Assembly (NCBI RefSeq): GCF_007747795.1
Contig: NZ_CP036275.1
Coordinates: forward strand, 4,208,001-4,272,000
Source: Maioricimonas rarisocia
Lineage (GTDB): Bacteria; Planctomycetota; Planctomycetia; Planctomycetales; Planctomycetaceae
Direction: 5' to 3'
DNA length: 64,000 nt
The position numbers and the translations under genes were made by a program. Positions 56,254 through 64,000 of the stretch are shown here, in pieces; position 1 is the stretch's first letter; every line of letters starts with the position of its first letter. Below the pieces are notes generated by a model. It was not told the DNA's origin. It saw only the letters and a program-made list of their open reading frames with translations, and made no database searches.

Positions 56254-57180
56254 ATGAAGCGAACTGACCCCGCGCCGGTTTTTGCAAGCCTGCTGAAATC
56301 GGCACGTCGGATCGCTGCGGAGCACGATGTCTCGGCGGTCATTCTGCTGGCCGATCTGCCGTACGATTTCAAGCACGTTCAGAGCGAACTCAAGGGCGTC
56401 AAGCTGCTGGTCGCATCGCACCAGCCGGACGTCCAGCAGGCCGTGCAGGAAGACGAGATTCCGCTGATCTCGTTGCTCGACGAGCCGCACACGCGACAGG
56501 TTCAGCTCTCGCAGGCGCTGCTCGAAGCCATTGCAGACGACCTGCTGCAGACCGGAGCGAGAATCGTCGCTCTATATGCCGGCTTCGAACGGGACAACGT
56601 CGACTCGCTGAGCGTCATCAGCCTCTCCGAGCACCTGGCCAAGCTGACCACGCGGGACCTCCAGCGACTGGAAACCCAGGTCCCGCTTCAGATCCTCCGC
56701 AAAGTCGTCGACCTGGCAATCGAGATCGGTCGCGAAGGCCGCGAGGGCAAGTCGGTCGGCACCATGTTCGTTGTGGGCAACCATCGCAAGGTGATGGAGA
56801 TGTCGCACGAGCAGGTGCACGATCCGTTCCGCGGCTACAGTCGCAAGGAGCGGATGATCAGCAGTCCCCGCGTTCGGGAGAGCGTCAAGGAACTGGCCCA
56901 GATCGACGGGGCGTTCATCATCTCCTCGGACGGCTGTGTGATGGCCGCGGGACGCATCCTCGATGCCCCCGCCGAAGGGCTGACGCTCTCGAAAGGCCTG
57001 GGAGCCCGGCACTGGGCGGCTGCTGCCATCTCGAAAGCGACCAAGGCGATCGCCGCCGCCGTCTCGGAATCGACCGGCACGGTCCGGGTCTTTCAGAACG
57101 GTGTGGTGGTCCTCCGCATCGAGCCGATGGACCAGGCGATGAAGTGGCAGGACGTCGATATCGAGCCGCCGAACGAGTAA
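56254..57180 (+). CDS. Diadenylate cyclase-like protein (DisA_N/DAC domain)
   Basis: The 308-residue protein ends in a DAC domain. The nucleotide-binding DGA motif is at D218-G-A220 (IDGAFIISSDG), and the second catalytic-site motif reads R252-H253-W254 (GLGARHWAAAAIS) where RHR is normal. The preceding block GREGREGKSVGTMFVVG is typical of one class of DAC proteins. The first 130 residues (FASLLKSARRIAAEHDVSAVILLADL) form a separate alpha/beta domain of unknown function. It probably makes cyclic di-AMP from two ATP, but the W in place of R may alter activity. ATG 56254 is used, with GTG 56248 as an alternative. No other c-di-AMP gene is in the window. Confidence 0.85.
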   Translation: MKRTDPAPVFASLLKSARRIAAEHDVSAVILLADLPYDFKHVQSELKGVKLLVASHQPDVQQAVQEDEIPLISLLDEPHTRQVQLSQALLEAIADDLLQTGARIVALYAGFERDNVDSLSVISLSEHLAKLTTRDLQRLETQVPLQILRKVVDLAIEIGREGREGKSVGTMFVVGNHRKVMEMSHEQVHDPFRGYSRKERMISSPRVRESVKELAQIDGAFIISSDGCVMAAGRILDAPAEGLTLSKGLGARHWAAAAISKATKAIAAAVSESTGTVRVFQNGVVVLRIEPMDQAMKWQDVDIEPPNE

Positions 57181-57403
57181 AACAGACTCGTCTTTGCGTC
57201 CGGTCCCGGTTTTGCTACAAACTCGCGTCGAATCAGGGTTAGTCGCGGTCCGTCACGCCGCGGCATCTGTCCGGTCTGTTCCGGCTCCGTACAGGCACAG
57301 TCCGGTTCGCTCTTTGATCGGGTAGTTGAGTCGAGGCCAGCACGGTTCCACGTGGTCAGCGGATTGACCCGTCTGAACGGCTGAGTTGGGAAAGGATTCC
57401 CCA

Positions 57404-60400
57404 ATGCTGAACGCGCTTTGGAAGGGCATTGCACTCGTCGGCGTCATTGCTGTCGGTTGCATCGTTGTCGTGCAGGCGCAGCACGTCCTCAATCAGCAGA
57501 AACCCGATGCCAGTTCCGGCGACTTCGCCAAACTCGACGGCGATTCGTCCGGAGCCCCCTCCGATTCGGACGAAGCAGATTCCGGCTCCGACGCAACCGG
57601 TGCCGGCGAACTGCCTCCCGTGCAGCAGGAACCGACGCTGGCGAAGCTGGACTTTCCCGATCCGGCTGGCGATCAGTTCGGTGCGGCTCCGAGCGAACCC
57701 CACGCTGACGACGACGCTGCACTGATGCCGATCGCGCAGCGGGAACCCGCAGAGACTGCTGAGGCGGAATCGCAGTCCAATCCCTTCGCGTTTCTGGACA
57801 GCGGCCCCCCTTCCCAGAACGAGCCCGCCGCCGCTCCCGCACAGGACGAACCGGCACAGCCCAACCCGTTCGCCGCGATCGCACACGCGACACCTCAGCA
57901 GCCCGATGCCGAACCGGAGGCCCCCGGGCGTGCCAGCTACAATCCATTCGCAATCGACGAGACGCCTGCGGCGGAGGGCGAGCCAGCCACTCCGTCTACA
58001 CGCGAACTGGCTGCATCCGACTCACAGCAGCCCGGCCGCGTGTTCATGGACAACCCCGCTGCCGCGACTGAGGACTCCCCGTCCGAGATGCGGGTGGCCC
58101 AGGCCGACTCGTCACTGAAGCCATTGCCGCCCGAGCATCCCGGCCCGGTTCTGATGACGCCGCCGGCAGCAAACAGCCCCGAGCCGTCCCCCCATCGGAC
58201 TGGCCTGGTCCCGGCTCTGGCTGAGACCGAATCGGACACCCCGACCGGCCCGCAGATCGAACCGGCTGCGGCGGAAGAGGCGGCACCGGCCAACGACACC
58301 CCCGTCTTCATTCCCTTCGCCCCGAACCGCGAGTCGGCCACCACCGCCCAGGACGCCCCGGCGGAAGAGTCCGAAATCACCACGCCCGAAACACTCGGGC
58401 CGGACCCGTTCTCCTTCCCGGATGATTTGACGGAATCGCCGAACCAGTCGTCAGACATGCCGCTCGGCGCTCCGGCCGCAACGTCCACGCCGGAAGTTGC
58501 CGACAACCCGTTTGCCACACCAGCGGAAGACGAGCAGCCCACACCGGCCGAACCCAATCCGTTCGCCGAATCATCGATTCCCGCGACGGCTGGCGGTCAG
58601 GACGCCGGGAACGGCGAATTGCAGATGCGGCCCCTCGATCGCTCAGCGCCGGACGCTGCCACTCCGCCAGCCGAGACGGACGGCGGACCATTCGGCAACC
58701 CGGTCCCGGCAGCCGACCCGTTTTCTGCCCCGCCGCAGAACGAACCTGAAGATCCGGACACTTCGGACGCGCCGGTCAACTCGGACGCACCGGAGACCGG
58801 TGGAGAAGCAGAGCCGCTTCCGCAGCTCGACTTCGGCGGCAATGAACGACCTCGACTCTCGATTCCCGGCGGCGCGATGCCTCGGGAACGGAGTTCGATC
58901 CCCACAGTCGCACAACCAGGGCCGAGCCCAGCCGAATCTGCTGCCGACACTGCTCCCGAAGCCGAACCGGAAGGTGAGTCGATCCCGCTGCCGTCGCTCG
59001 ACATGCCTGCCGCCGAGCCGGAACCTGCAACCGAAGAGCCGACGCCCCTGCCGGAGTTTTCCTTCGATCCCGAACCGGCAGAACCTCAGCCGGTCCAGCC
59101 CGAGCCCGAGCCGGTGCAGATCATGCCGGCCGAGCCGGAGTCGACGCAGCCGGAACCCGTCCAACCGCAACCGGCCCAGCCGGAGCCCTCTTCCATTCCT
59201 CTTACTTCGGAACCGGTTGAGCGATCCAATCCGCCTTCCCGGCCGGATGCAATGGAGCTTGTCGGCGATGCCGTACCGGACCGTACCGCTCCCGCCGGCC
59301 CGCAACAGCCGGAACTGAAGATCGAAAAGATCGCTCCCCCGCAGGCCATCCTCGGCGAACCGGTCATCTACGAGATCCTCATCCGGAATGTCGGCGACAG
59401 TGCAGCCCAGGATGTGATCGTCGAAGATCGCATTCCTCGTGGCGCCACGCTGACCGGTACGAAGCCGCGGGCCGAACTGATCGACCGTCGCCTCACCTGG
59501 CGACTCGGCAGCATCAAGCCGGGCCAGGAAGAGTCGATCAAGATTCGCGTCATTCCGACTGAACCGGGCGAGATCGGCAGTGTGGCGACCGTCCGCTTTG
59601 TCGCGGCCGTCACGGCCAGTACCGTGATCACCTCGCCGAAGATCGACATCGCCATCCATGGACCGCGGGAACTTGTCGTCGGCGAGCCGGCGACCTTCCG
59701 CTTCAAGCTGACCAACAACGGCAGCGCCGATGCCGACAAGGTCTACGTCCGTAACGTGCTGCCGATCGGCCTGTCGCACGAAGGTGGCCGCGATCTCGAA
59801 TACGAGATCGGGAAGCTGCCCGCCGGCAAGAGCCGCGAAGTGGAACTGACGGTGACTGCAGTGCAGACCGGCGAGTTCCAGAACCAGGCGATGGGCATTA
59901 TCGGAACCAGCAGCAAGTGCGAAGCAACTATCCCCGTGCGGGTCATCGACTCGCGGCTGTCGATCAAACGGACCGGACCGGCCCGCCGCTTCGTCGGTCG
60001 ACCCGCAACCTACGAAACGGTCGTGACCAACCACTCGGCCCAGACGCTGAGGAACATCACCGTCGATGAAGAGCTGCCCACCGGTCTCGAACCGGCCGGA
60101 CTTCCCGAAGGCGGCCGCTACGACGCGGCGAAACGCAAGAACACCTGGATGATCGGTCAGCTCGAACCGGGTCAGTCACAGACCTTCCAGTCGAAGCTGC
60201 TGGCCACGCAGACCGGCCGATTGCAAACGTACGTTTCGGTCTCCGACGCAGCCGGCAATCGTGCCGAGGCCACTTCGGAACTCGAAGCGGCAGGCGTCTC
60301 TTCGCTGACCGTCGACGTGCTCGACACTTCGCACGATGGTCGTCCGATTCCCGTCGGCGAGCAGGTGTCGCTGCGACTGAAGGTGCGAAACCGGGGATCG

Positions 60401-60658
60401 GCCGAAGCGAACAACGTGCAGGTCGTTTTCGAGCTGCCGGACGAGCTGGAATTCGTGACGGCAAACGGCCCGGTCGACTTTGAGCAGGACGGCCAGAGTG
60501 TCCGCTTCGCGGTGGTCGAACAGCTCGGCGTTGACGAAGAAAGTGAGTTCGACGTCGTGCTCAGCGCGTCGCGCGAAGGAACGACCCGCGTCAAAGCGAA
60601 GCTCTCCAGTGCCGAGCAGGGATTGATCATCCAGGACCAGCCGGTCCGGATCTACTGA
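57404..60658 (+). CDS. Membrane-anchored Pro-rich protein with four DUF11-like repeats
   Basis: The 1084-residue protein begins with a TM or signal anchor (ALWKGIALVGVIAVGCIVVVQA). Residues about 30-630 are a low-complexity linker rich in Pro, Glu, Ala and Ser, with five NPFA motifs at N126, N154, N180, N368 and N385. The C-terminus has four DUF11-like (CARDB-type) domains at about 637-745, 748-845, 848-962 and 965-1084. An example is KIEKIAPPQAILGEPVIYEI, a pattern found again as LVVGEPATFRFKLTNNGSA and PIPVGEQVSLRLKVRNRGSA. Such proteins are surface or envelope-associated and common in planctomycetes. Start ATG 57404 is chosen over TTG 57386 because GGGAAAGGA lies just upstream. It is followed by a repeat block. 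Confidence 0.88.
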   Translation: MLNALWKGIALVGVIAVGCIVVVQAQHVLNQQKPDASSGDFAKLDGDSSGAPSDSDEADSGSDATGAGELPPVQQEPTLAKLDFPDPAGDQFGAAPSEPHADDDAALMPIAQREPAETAEAESQSNPFAFLDSGPPSQNEPAAAPAQDEPAQPNPFAAIAHATPQQPDAEPEAPGRASYNPFAIDETPAAEGEPATPSTRELAASDSQQPGRVFMDNPAAATEDSPSEMRVAQADSSLKPLPPEHPGPVLMTPPAANSPEPSPHRTGLVPALAETESDTPTGPQIEPAAAEEAAPANDTPVFIPFAPNRESATTAQDAPAEESEITTPETLGPDPFSFPDDLTESPNQSSDMPLGAPAATSTPEVADNPFATPAEDEQPTPAEPNPFAESSIPATAGGQDAGNGELQMRPLDRSAPDAATPPAETDGGPFGNPVPAADPFSAPPQNEPEDPDTSDAPVNSDAPETGGEAEPLPQLDFGGNERPRLSIPGGAMPRERSSIPTVAQPGPSPAESAADTAPEAEPEGESIPLPSLDMPAAEPEPATEEPTPLPEFSFDPEPAEPQPVQPEPEPVQIMPAEPESTQPEPVQPQPAQPEPSSIPLTSEPVERSNPPSRPDAMELVGDAVPDRTAPAGPQQPELKIEKIAPPQAILGEPVIYEILIRNVGDSAAQDVIVEDRIPRGATLTGTKPRAELIDRRLTWRLGSIKPGQEESIKIRVIPTEPGEIGSVATVRFVAAVTASTVITSPKIDIAIHGPRELVVGEPATFRFKLTNNGSADADKVYVRNVLPIGLSHEGGRDLEYEIGKLPAGKSREVELTVTAVQTGEFQNQAMGIIGTSSKCEATIPVRVIDSRLSIKRTGPARRFVGRPATYETVVTNHSAQTLRNITVDEELPTGLEPAGLPEGGRYDAAKRKNTWMIGQLEPGQSQTFQSKLLATQTGRLQTYVSVSDAAGNRAEATSELEAAGVSSLTVDVLDTSHDGRPIPVGEQVSLRLKVRNRGSAEANNVQVVFELPDELEFVTANGPVDFEQDGQSVRFAVVEQLGVDEESEFDVVLSASREGTTRVKAKLSSAEQGLIIQDQPVRIY

Positions 60659-61373
60659 GACTCGAGGTTTGAGCCACAGCAGGGCCGGGGGGCTCACGCC
60701 GAAGGCGTGCGTGTGTGGCACATTGAGATGGTGGGCTTTGCTTCGCTAACCCGCCCTGCTCGCTGCGAGGCTCGAGATGCGCAGGCTGGGACTGGTCCCG
60801 GCAAACATGCTCACATGCCTGCCCCCATCCCGCGTGGCCCTGTTAATGCCATTCCAATGCCCGTCGGGCCGCTTTCAATCGGCCGGGGCGTCTGGAATCC
60901 TCGGCGGCCGGCAATAGCCGGCCCTACACAGGGTGGCCTGGACGCACGACGTGCCCGGGTGGCGCAGCGCGGTAGACTGCGACTGGTCCCCGCGAACGTG
61001 CTCACATGCCTGCCCCCATGCCGCGTGGCCCTGCCAGCGCCTGTCGAGTGTCCGTCGGACCGATTTCAGTCGGCCGGGGCGTCTGGAGTCCTCGACGGGC
61101 GGCAATAGCCGGCCCTACACAGGGTGGCTTGGACACACGACGTGTCCGGGTGGCGCAGCGCGGTAGGCTGGGACTGGTCCCGGCAAACATGCTCACATGC
61201 CTGCCCCCATCCCGCGTGGCCCTGTTAATGCCGGTCCAATGCCCGTCGGGCCGCATTCAATCGGCCAGCGCGTCTGGAATCCTCGGCGGCCGGCAATAGC
61301 CGGCCCTACACGAGCCTCAAGCCTGACTGGCCATGCGGTGTCGGTGGCGCCGGTGAAGTTTCACTGAGTTGCG
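60659..61373. repeat. Intergenic REP-like block 8: 191-bp tandem array (convergent gap)
   Basis: Three tandem units with an exact 191-bp period run from 60781 to 61309. In each, a GCTGGGAC/GTCCCGGC-type hairpin (60781-60802 with GCAG foot, 60972-60993 degenerate, 61163-61184 with GTAG foot) is followed after 103 nt by a hairpin of the GGCCGGC/GCCGGCC family in reverse (60906-60927, 61097-61118, 61288-61309). Between units lies GGACAC-ACGAC-GTGTCC (61131-61147; variant near 60940-60957), which is also a hairpin. A CACGCC/GGCGTG hairpin is at about 60694-60709. Nothing here looks coding. Confidence 0.88.
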
Positions 61374-61745
61374 TCAGCTTCCAGTAAGTGGCAGCAATCG
61401 TAGTCGGCAGCGGCCGGGGTCGATGATCAGCAGTGCACCCCGTTCCAGTTCCGCCTCATGTTGTCGCAGAACCGGCATCAGTATCGGTGCGGTGCTCGCC
61501 GGTCGCACGTCCTGAGTGCGCACCTGCACGACACTCGGCCCCTTCGCCTGGGTCGCCGCAAGCATCGATCCGAAATCCAGGTCGTGGGTGAAGACGACGT
61601 ATCCCTCAATACGTGGGAACTCCATGATCTCTCGGTCCGGTGCACTGGAAGATCCCACGTCAATCCAGTGGAGAGAATTCCACCCTTCCGACTTGAGGAC
61701 ATCGCACCAGGTCGGCGACAGACTCATGTCGACAAGGAGCTTCAC
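61374..61745 (-). CDS. DUF5615 PIN-like toxin candidate
   Basis: The 123-residue protein starts at GTG 61745 and has the DUF5615 signature: KLLVDMSLSPTWCDVL at the N-terminus, DREIMEFPRIEGYVVFTHDLDFG in the middle with two acidic residues of the PIN-like site, and VVQVRTQD further on. These proteins are PIN-like nucleases and are usually paired with a DUF433 partner in putative toxin-antitoxin pairs. The start overlaps the end of the DUF433 gene by four bases (61742-61745), so the two are translationally coupled. Activity is inferred from family membership only. Confidence 0.85.
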   Translation of the reverse strand: MKLLVDMSLSPTWCDVLKSEGWNSLHWIDVGSSSAPDREIMEFPRIEGYVVFTHDLDFGSMLAATQAKGPSVVQVRTQDVRPASTAPILMPVLRQHEAELERGALLIIDPGRCRLRLLPLTGS

Positions 61746-61972
61746 GGCTGTGGCAATGGGATCTCGATCTCTTCAGACCGCCAGGCCGCGTACGACAGTG
61801 CAGCGGTAATGTCTGCGGCCTCGAGATACGGATAGTCGGCGAGAATCTCTTCGTCCGTTGCACCGCTCGCGATCAGGCCCACAATTGTTCCGACCGTTAC
61901 CCGCATCCCTCGGAGACACGGCTTGCCGCCCATCACCTGTGGGTCGAATGTGATGCGTTCGAACTCTGCCAT
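61742..61972 (-). CDS. DUF433 antitoxin candidate
   Basis: The 76-residue protein begins MAEFERITFDPQVMGGKPCLRG, the characteristic DUF433 opening, with MRVTVGTIVGLIASGATDEEILADYPYLEAADITAALSYA forming the helix-turn-helix-like rest. ATG 61972 is chosen because it gives the usual DUF433 length; an extension to ATG 62020 is open but adds 16 residues without family similarity. Its stop overlaps the start of the DUF5615 gene by four bases. DUF433 proteins are thought to neutralise the partner and to bind DNA. The pair is bracketed by repeat blocks. Confidence 0.85.
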   Translation of the reverse strand: MAEFERITFDPQVMGGKPCLRGMRVTVGTIVGLIASGATDEEILADYPYLEAADITAALSYAAWRSEEIEIPLPQP

Positions 61973-62493
61973 GTCGGTTGATTCCAGTGATGCGACGTTT
62001 CCAAGTTCAACATCAATCATTTTGCCGCATGAGACATGCTCGTACCAGAGGTGTCGAAACCAAATGCTGCAGGGTGGTCCGGACACAGGAAGTGTCTGGT
62101 TGGCGGAGCCACAGGAGGTCGTGTGACCGGGCGATCTGTCGAACCGTGCAGCGGATCCGTACCAGCAAGGCCGGAACCGGACGTGCGAAGCGAGTGGAGT
62201 GACTGCCGGCCGGTAACACCCGGCCCTGCTCGATCGGAACCAAGGGTGCCATGCTCTCACATCCGGAAGGGGGCATGCGTTGCACATTCGGAGGTGGATT
62301 ACGCTTCGCCAACCCGCCCTGCTCGCTGCAAGGCTCGAGATGCGCAGGCCGGGACTGGTCCCGGCACGCTTGCCTGATACCGTTGGCTCGCCCGTTGCCG
62401 CGGGACCATCTTCACCCGAGCGGATCGTCTGGCGTAGTAGACGGTTGGCAATAGCCGGCCTGCTCGAGCCTCACGACCCGAGCCTGTCCTGCG
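61973..62493. repeat. Intergenic REP-like block 9 (degenerate, same-strand gap)
   Basis: The block contains a CCGGACAC/GTGTCTGG hairpin (62079-62099), a degenerate CATGCTC/GGGCATG hairpin with GTGC foot (62246-62277), and a GCCGGGAC/GTCCCGGC hairpin with GCAG foot at 62344-62365. Near 62448-62460 lies half of a GGCCGGC element (GGCAATAGCCGGCC). Copies here are older-looking than in the other blocks. The first 50 bp may include the promoter of the toxin-antitoxin pair. No real coding sequence is seen. Confidence 0.75.
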
Positions 62494-63297
62494 TCACTTC
62501 GGCTTCTCGAAGATCCGGAACCGGGCCAGTCGCAGCTTCTGCAGCCAGAACTGTGAGAGAATCCACAGCGTCGTCAGCCCGTACTTCACACTCCGGCTGA
62601 AGTTGATGCTCGACGCCTCGTCGAAGTAGCGGACGGGCACCGGAATGTCGCCCACCTTGTAGCCCCAGTAGACCGACTGCGCCAGAAACTGGCTGTCGAA
62701 CGCGAAGTCGTCCGTGTTGTTCTCAATCGGGATCGACTCGAGCACCTCGCGGCGGTACGCCCGGAAGCCGCTGTGGAAGTCACCCAGATTCTGCCCCAGG
62801 GCAATGTTCTCGACGGTGGTCAGGATCCGGTTGGCGATGTACTTCCAGACCGGCATCCCTCCTTCGAGGGCTTCCTGCCGTGTCCGGATCCGCGAACCAA
62901 GCACGACATCGCAGATTCCCAACCGGATAATCTCGACCGCGACCGGAATGACCCGACTGTCGTACTGGTAGTCCGGGTGAATCATCACGATGTAGTCGGC
63001 CCCCGACTCGAGCGCCCGGCGGTAGCAGGTCTTCTGATTGCCGCCGTAGCCGAGGTTCGTCTGATGCTCGATCACCGTCAGGCCGAGCTGGCGGGCGATC
63101 TCGACGGTGTTGTCGCTGCTGCAGTCGTCGACCAGCACCACTTCGTCGACCGAGCCTTCGGGGATGTCGGCAACCGTCTGCTCAAGAGTCTGTGCCGCGT
63201 TGTAGGCGGGCATGATGGCGACGACGCGCCCACGCGGGGGCAGCTGCGTTGCCGTTTCTTCAGACTGCGCGGTGCCGTCGACCTCCGGATGCGTCAT
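62494..63297 (-). CDS. GT2-family glycosyltransferase (polyprenyl-phosphate mannosyl/glucosyl type)
   Basis: The 267-residue protein has the GT-A fold motifs of DPM/DPG synthase-like enzymes: [38 protein letters not shown] (nucleotide-binding Asp), [32 protein letters not shown] (DxD-like site) and [27 protein letters not shown]. The C-terminus ([32 protein letters not shown]) ends in an amphipathic or membrane-near segment. Activity would be transfer of a sugar from a nucleotide donor to a lipid carrier. ATG 63297 was used; an open frame to TTG 63312 exists. It ends at a repeat block and starts 77 bp after map on the same strand. Confidence 0.9.
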   Translation of the reverse strand: MTHPEVDGTAQSEETATQLPPRGRVVAIMPAYNAAQTLEQTVADIPEGSVDEVVLVDDCSSDNTVEIARQLGLTVIEHQTNLGYGGNQKTCYRRALESGADYIVMIHPDYQYDSRVIPVAVEIIRLGICDVVLGSRIRTRQEALEGGMPVWKYIANRILTTVENIALGQNLGDFHSGFRAYRREVLESIPIENNTDDFAFDSQFLAQSVYWGYKVGDIPVPVRYFDEASSINFSRSVKYGLTTLWILSQFWLQKLRLARFRIFEKPK

Positions 63298-63374
63298 GGA
63301 TCTGGCCGTCAAACTCTCGTAGGGCAGTGAAACCGACTGGCGGGCGTCGATTCAGCGAACTGAAGCAACGGGGG

Positions 63375-64000
63375 TCAGAACTGGTGACCTTCCTGCGGGC
63401 CGTTTTCGGTGAGGGTCAGAATCTCCGGTCCCTCCTCGGTCATCAGGATCTGGTGCTCGAACTGGGCGGAGAGTGAACCGTCCCGCGTCACGACCGTCCA
63501 GCCGTCCTCCAGCGGACCATGCGTCTCCTTGCCCCCGAGATTGATCATCGGCTCGATGGTAAAGCTGACGCCGGGATACAGGACATCCGCCCGCGAACGC
63601 CGAAAGGGGACGTGAGGAACGCCCGGTTCCTGGTGAAACCGGCGGCCGATGCCATGCCCCTGGAAGTTTTCCACGACACCGAATCCGAGCGGCTGGATGA
63701 ACCGGGTGATCGAGAAGCCGATCTCGATCACCGACGAATAGGGCTGCAGATTGCGGATCGCGTGCCACATCGAATCGAACGACGCCTGCGCCAGGCGGCG
63801 GGCATCGTCGGAGCACTCGCCGATCAGAAATGTCTCGGACGAATCCCCGTACCAGCCGTCGACGATGGTCGTGCAGTCGACGTTAATGATGTCGCCACTC
63901 TTGAGCGGCGTGTCGTTCGGGATGCCGTGGCAGACAACTTCGTTGACGCTGGTGCAGATGCACCTGGGATACCCGTTGTACCCCAGGCAAGCCGGAATGT
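63375..64000 (-). CDS. map: Methionine aminopeptidase, type I (partial; 5' end outside the window)
   Basis: The visible part has 208 codons and continues beyond base 64000. It contains [39 protein letters not shown], with the metal-binding Asp pair (in INVDCT and GDSSE), then [12 protein letters not shown] (His ligand), FTIEPMI (first Glu) and [13 protein letters not shown] (second Glu). These are the five metal ligands of type-I methionine aminopeptidase, which removes the initiator methionine from new proteins. The start region lies to the right of the window. It is upstream of the GT2 gene on the same strand, 77 bp away, so co-transcription is possible. Confidence 0.96.
   Translation of the reverse strand, partial: IPACLGYNGYPRCICTSVNEVVCHGIPNDTPLKSGDIINVDCTTIVDGWYGDSSETFLIGECSDDARRLAQASFDSMWHAIRNLQPYSSVIEIGFSITRFIQPLGFGVVENFQGHGIGRRFHQEPGVPHVPFRRSRADVLYPGVSFTIEPMINLGGKETHGPLEDGWTVVTRDGSLSAQFEHQILMTEEGPEILTLTENGPQEGHQF

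Overview
The window is high-GC bacterial DNA from a member of the Planctomycetota, most likely a Planctomycetales/Planctomycetaceae relative. The main pointers are a DUF1559-type protein with an N-terminal zinc ribbon, the Pirellula/Verrucomicrobium-type membrane-bound dehydrogenase and haem-binding protein pair, a TAT-exported Gfo/Idh/MocA oxidoreductase, a very large alpha-2-macroglobulin, a proline-rich DUF11 protein and squalene-hopene cyclase. I support 36 coding regions. Two are cut by the window edges: the end of a probable solute-binding protein on the left, and methionine aminopeptidase on the right. I see no rRNA, tRNA, CRISPR array, integrase or transposase.

Layout. 1-5447: a two-gene unit (solute-binding protein end plus an exported protein), bioB, and shc. 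6239-11222 (minus): two zinc-ribbon membrane proteins and an HtrA-like protease. 11471-18734: dnaE, apbE (tail to tail with dnaE), an FGE/SUMF1-like protein and a Gfo/Idh/MocA oxidoreductase closed by a clear terminator. 18976-22851: an HD-GYP phosphodiesterase, a degenerate HD-GYP-like membrane protein and an Fe-S photolyase. 23502-29575 (minus): an AddAB-type helicase-nuclease pair. 29863-39655: a 2078-aa alpha-2-macroglobulin, a metallopeptidase-thioredoxin fusion and an unknown partner. 40129-46082 (minus): a methyltransferase, a cytochrome c/haem-binding protein and an SGNH-dehydrogenase-HEAT protein. 46395-53161: rodA, a single-domain GlmU-like uridylyltransferase, an outer-membrane barrel candidate, queG, a cupin and dapB. 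54024-64000: a TIM-barrel isomerase, an exported protein, a DisA_N-type diadenylate cyclase, a DUF11 protein, a DUF433/DUF5615 toxin-antitoxin pair, a GT2 glycosyltransferase and map.

The most unusual content is between the genes. Nine intergenic blocks are packed with short hairpins from at least seven sequence families. Most hairpins are preceded by an unpaired foot, GTAG, GTGG or GTGC. This is the architecture of REP elements, the targets of RAYT (TnpA-REP) transposases. Unlike textbook REPs, different families are paired in opposite orientation at fixed spacing: 35 nt for one pair, and about 101-103 nt for another. Whole modules are then locally duplicated with periods of 191, 200-201, 290, 322 and 361 bp. 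The blocks fill all six convergent gene gaps that have any space and none of the six divergent gaps. Stem substitutions are compensated between copies. I regard this mixed-family REPIN-like system as the main candidate for something undescribed.

Gene starts were chosen from start codons, Shine-Dalgarno-like sequences and family lengths. Functions are assigned by motif recognition only, without any database search.
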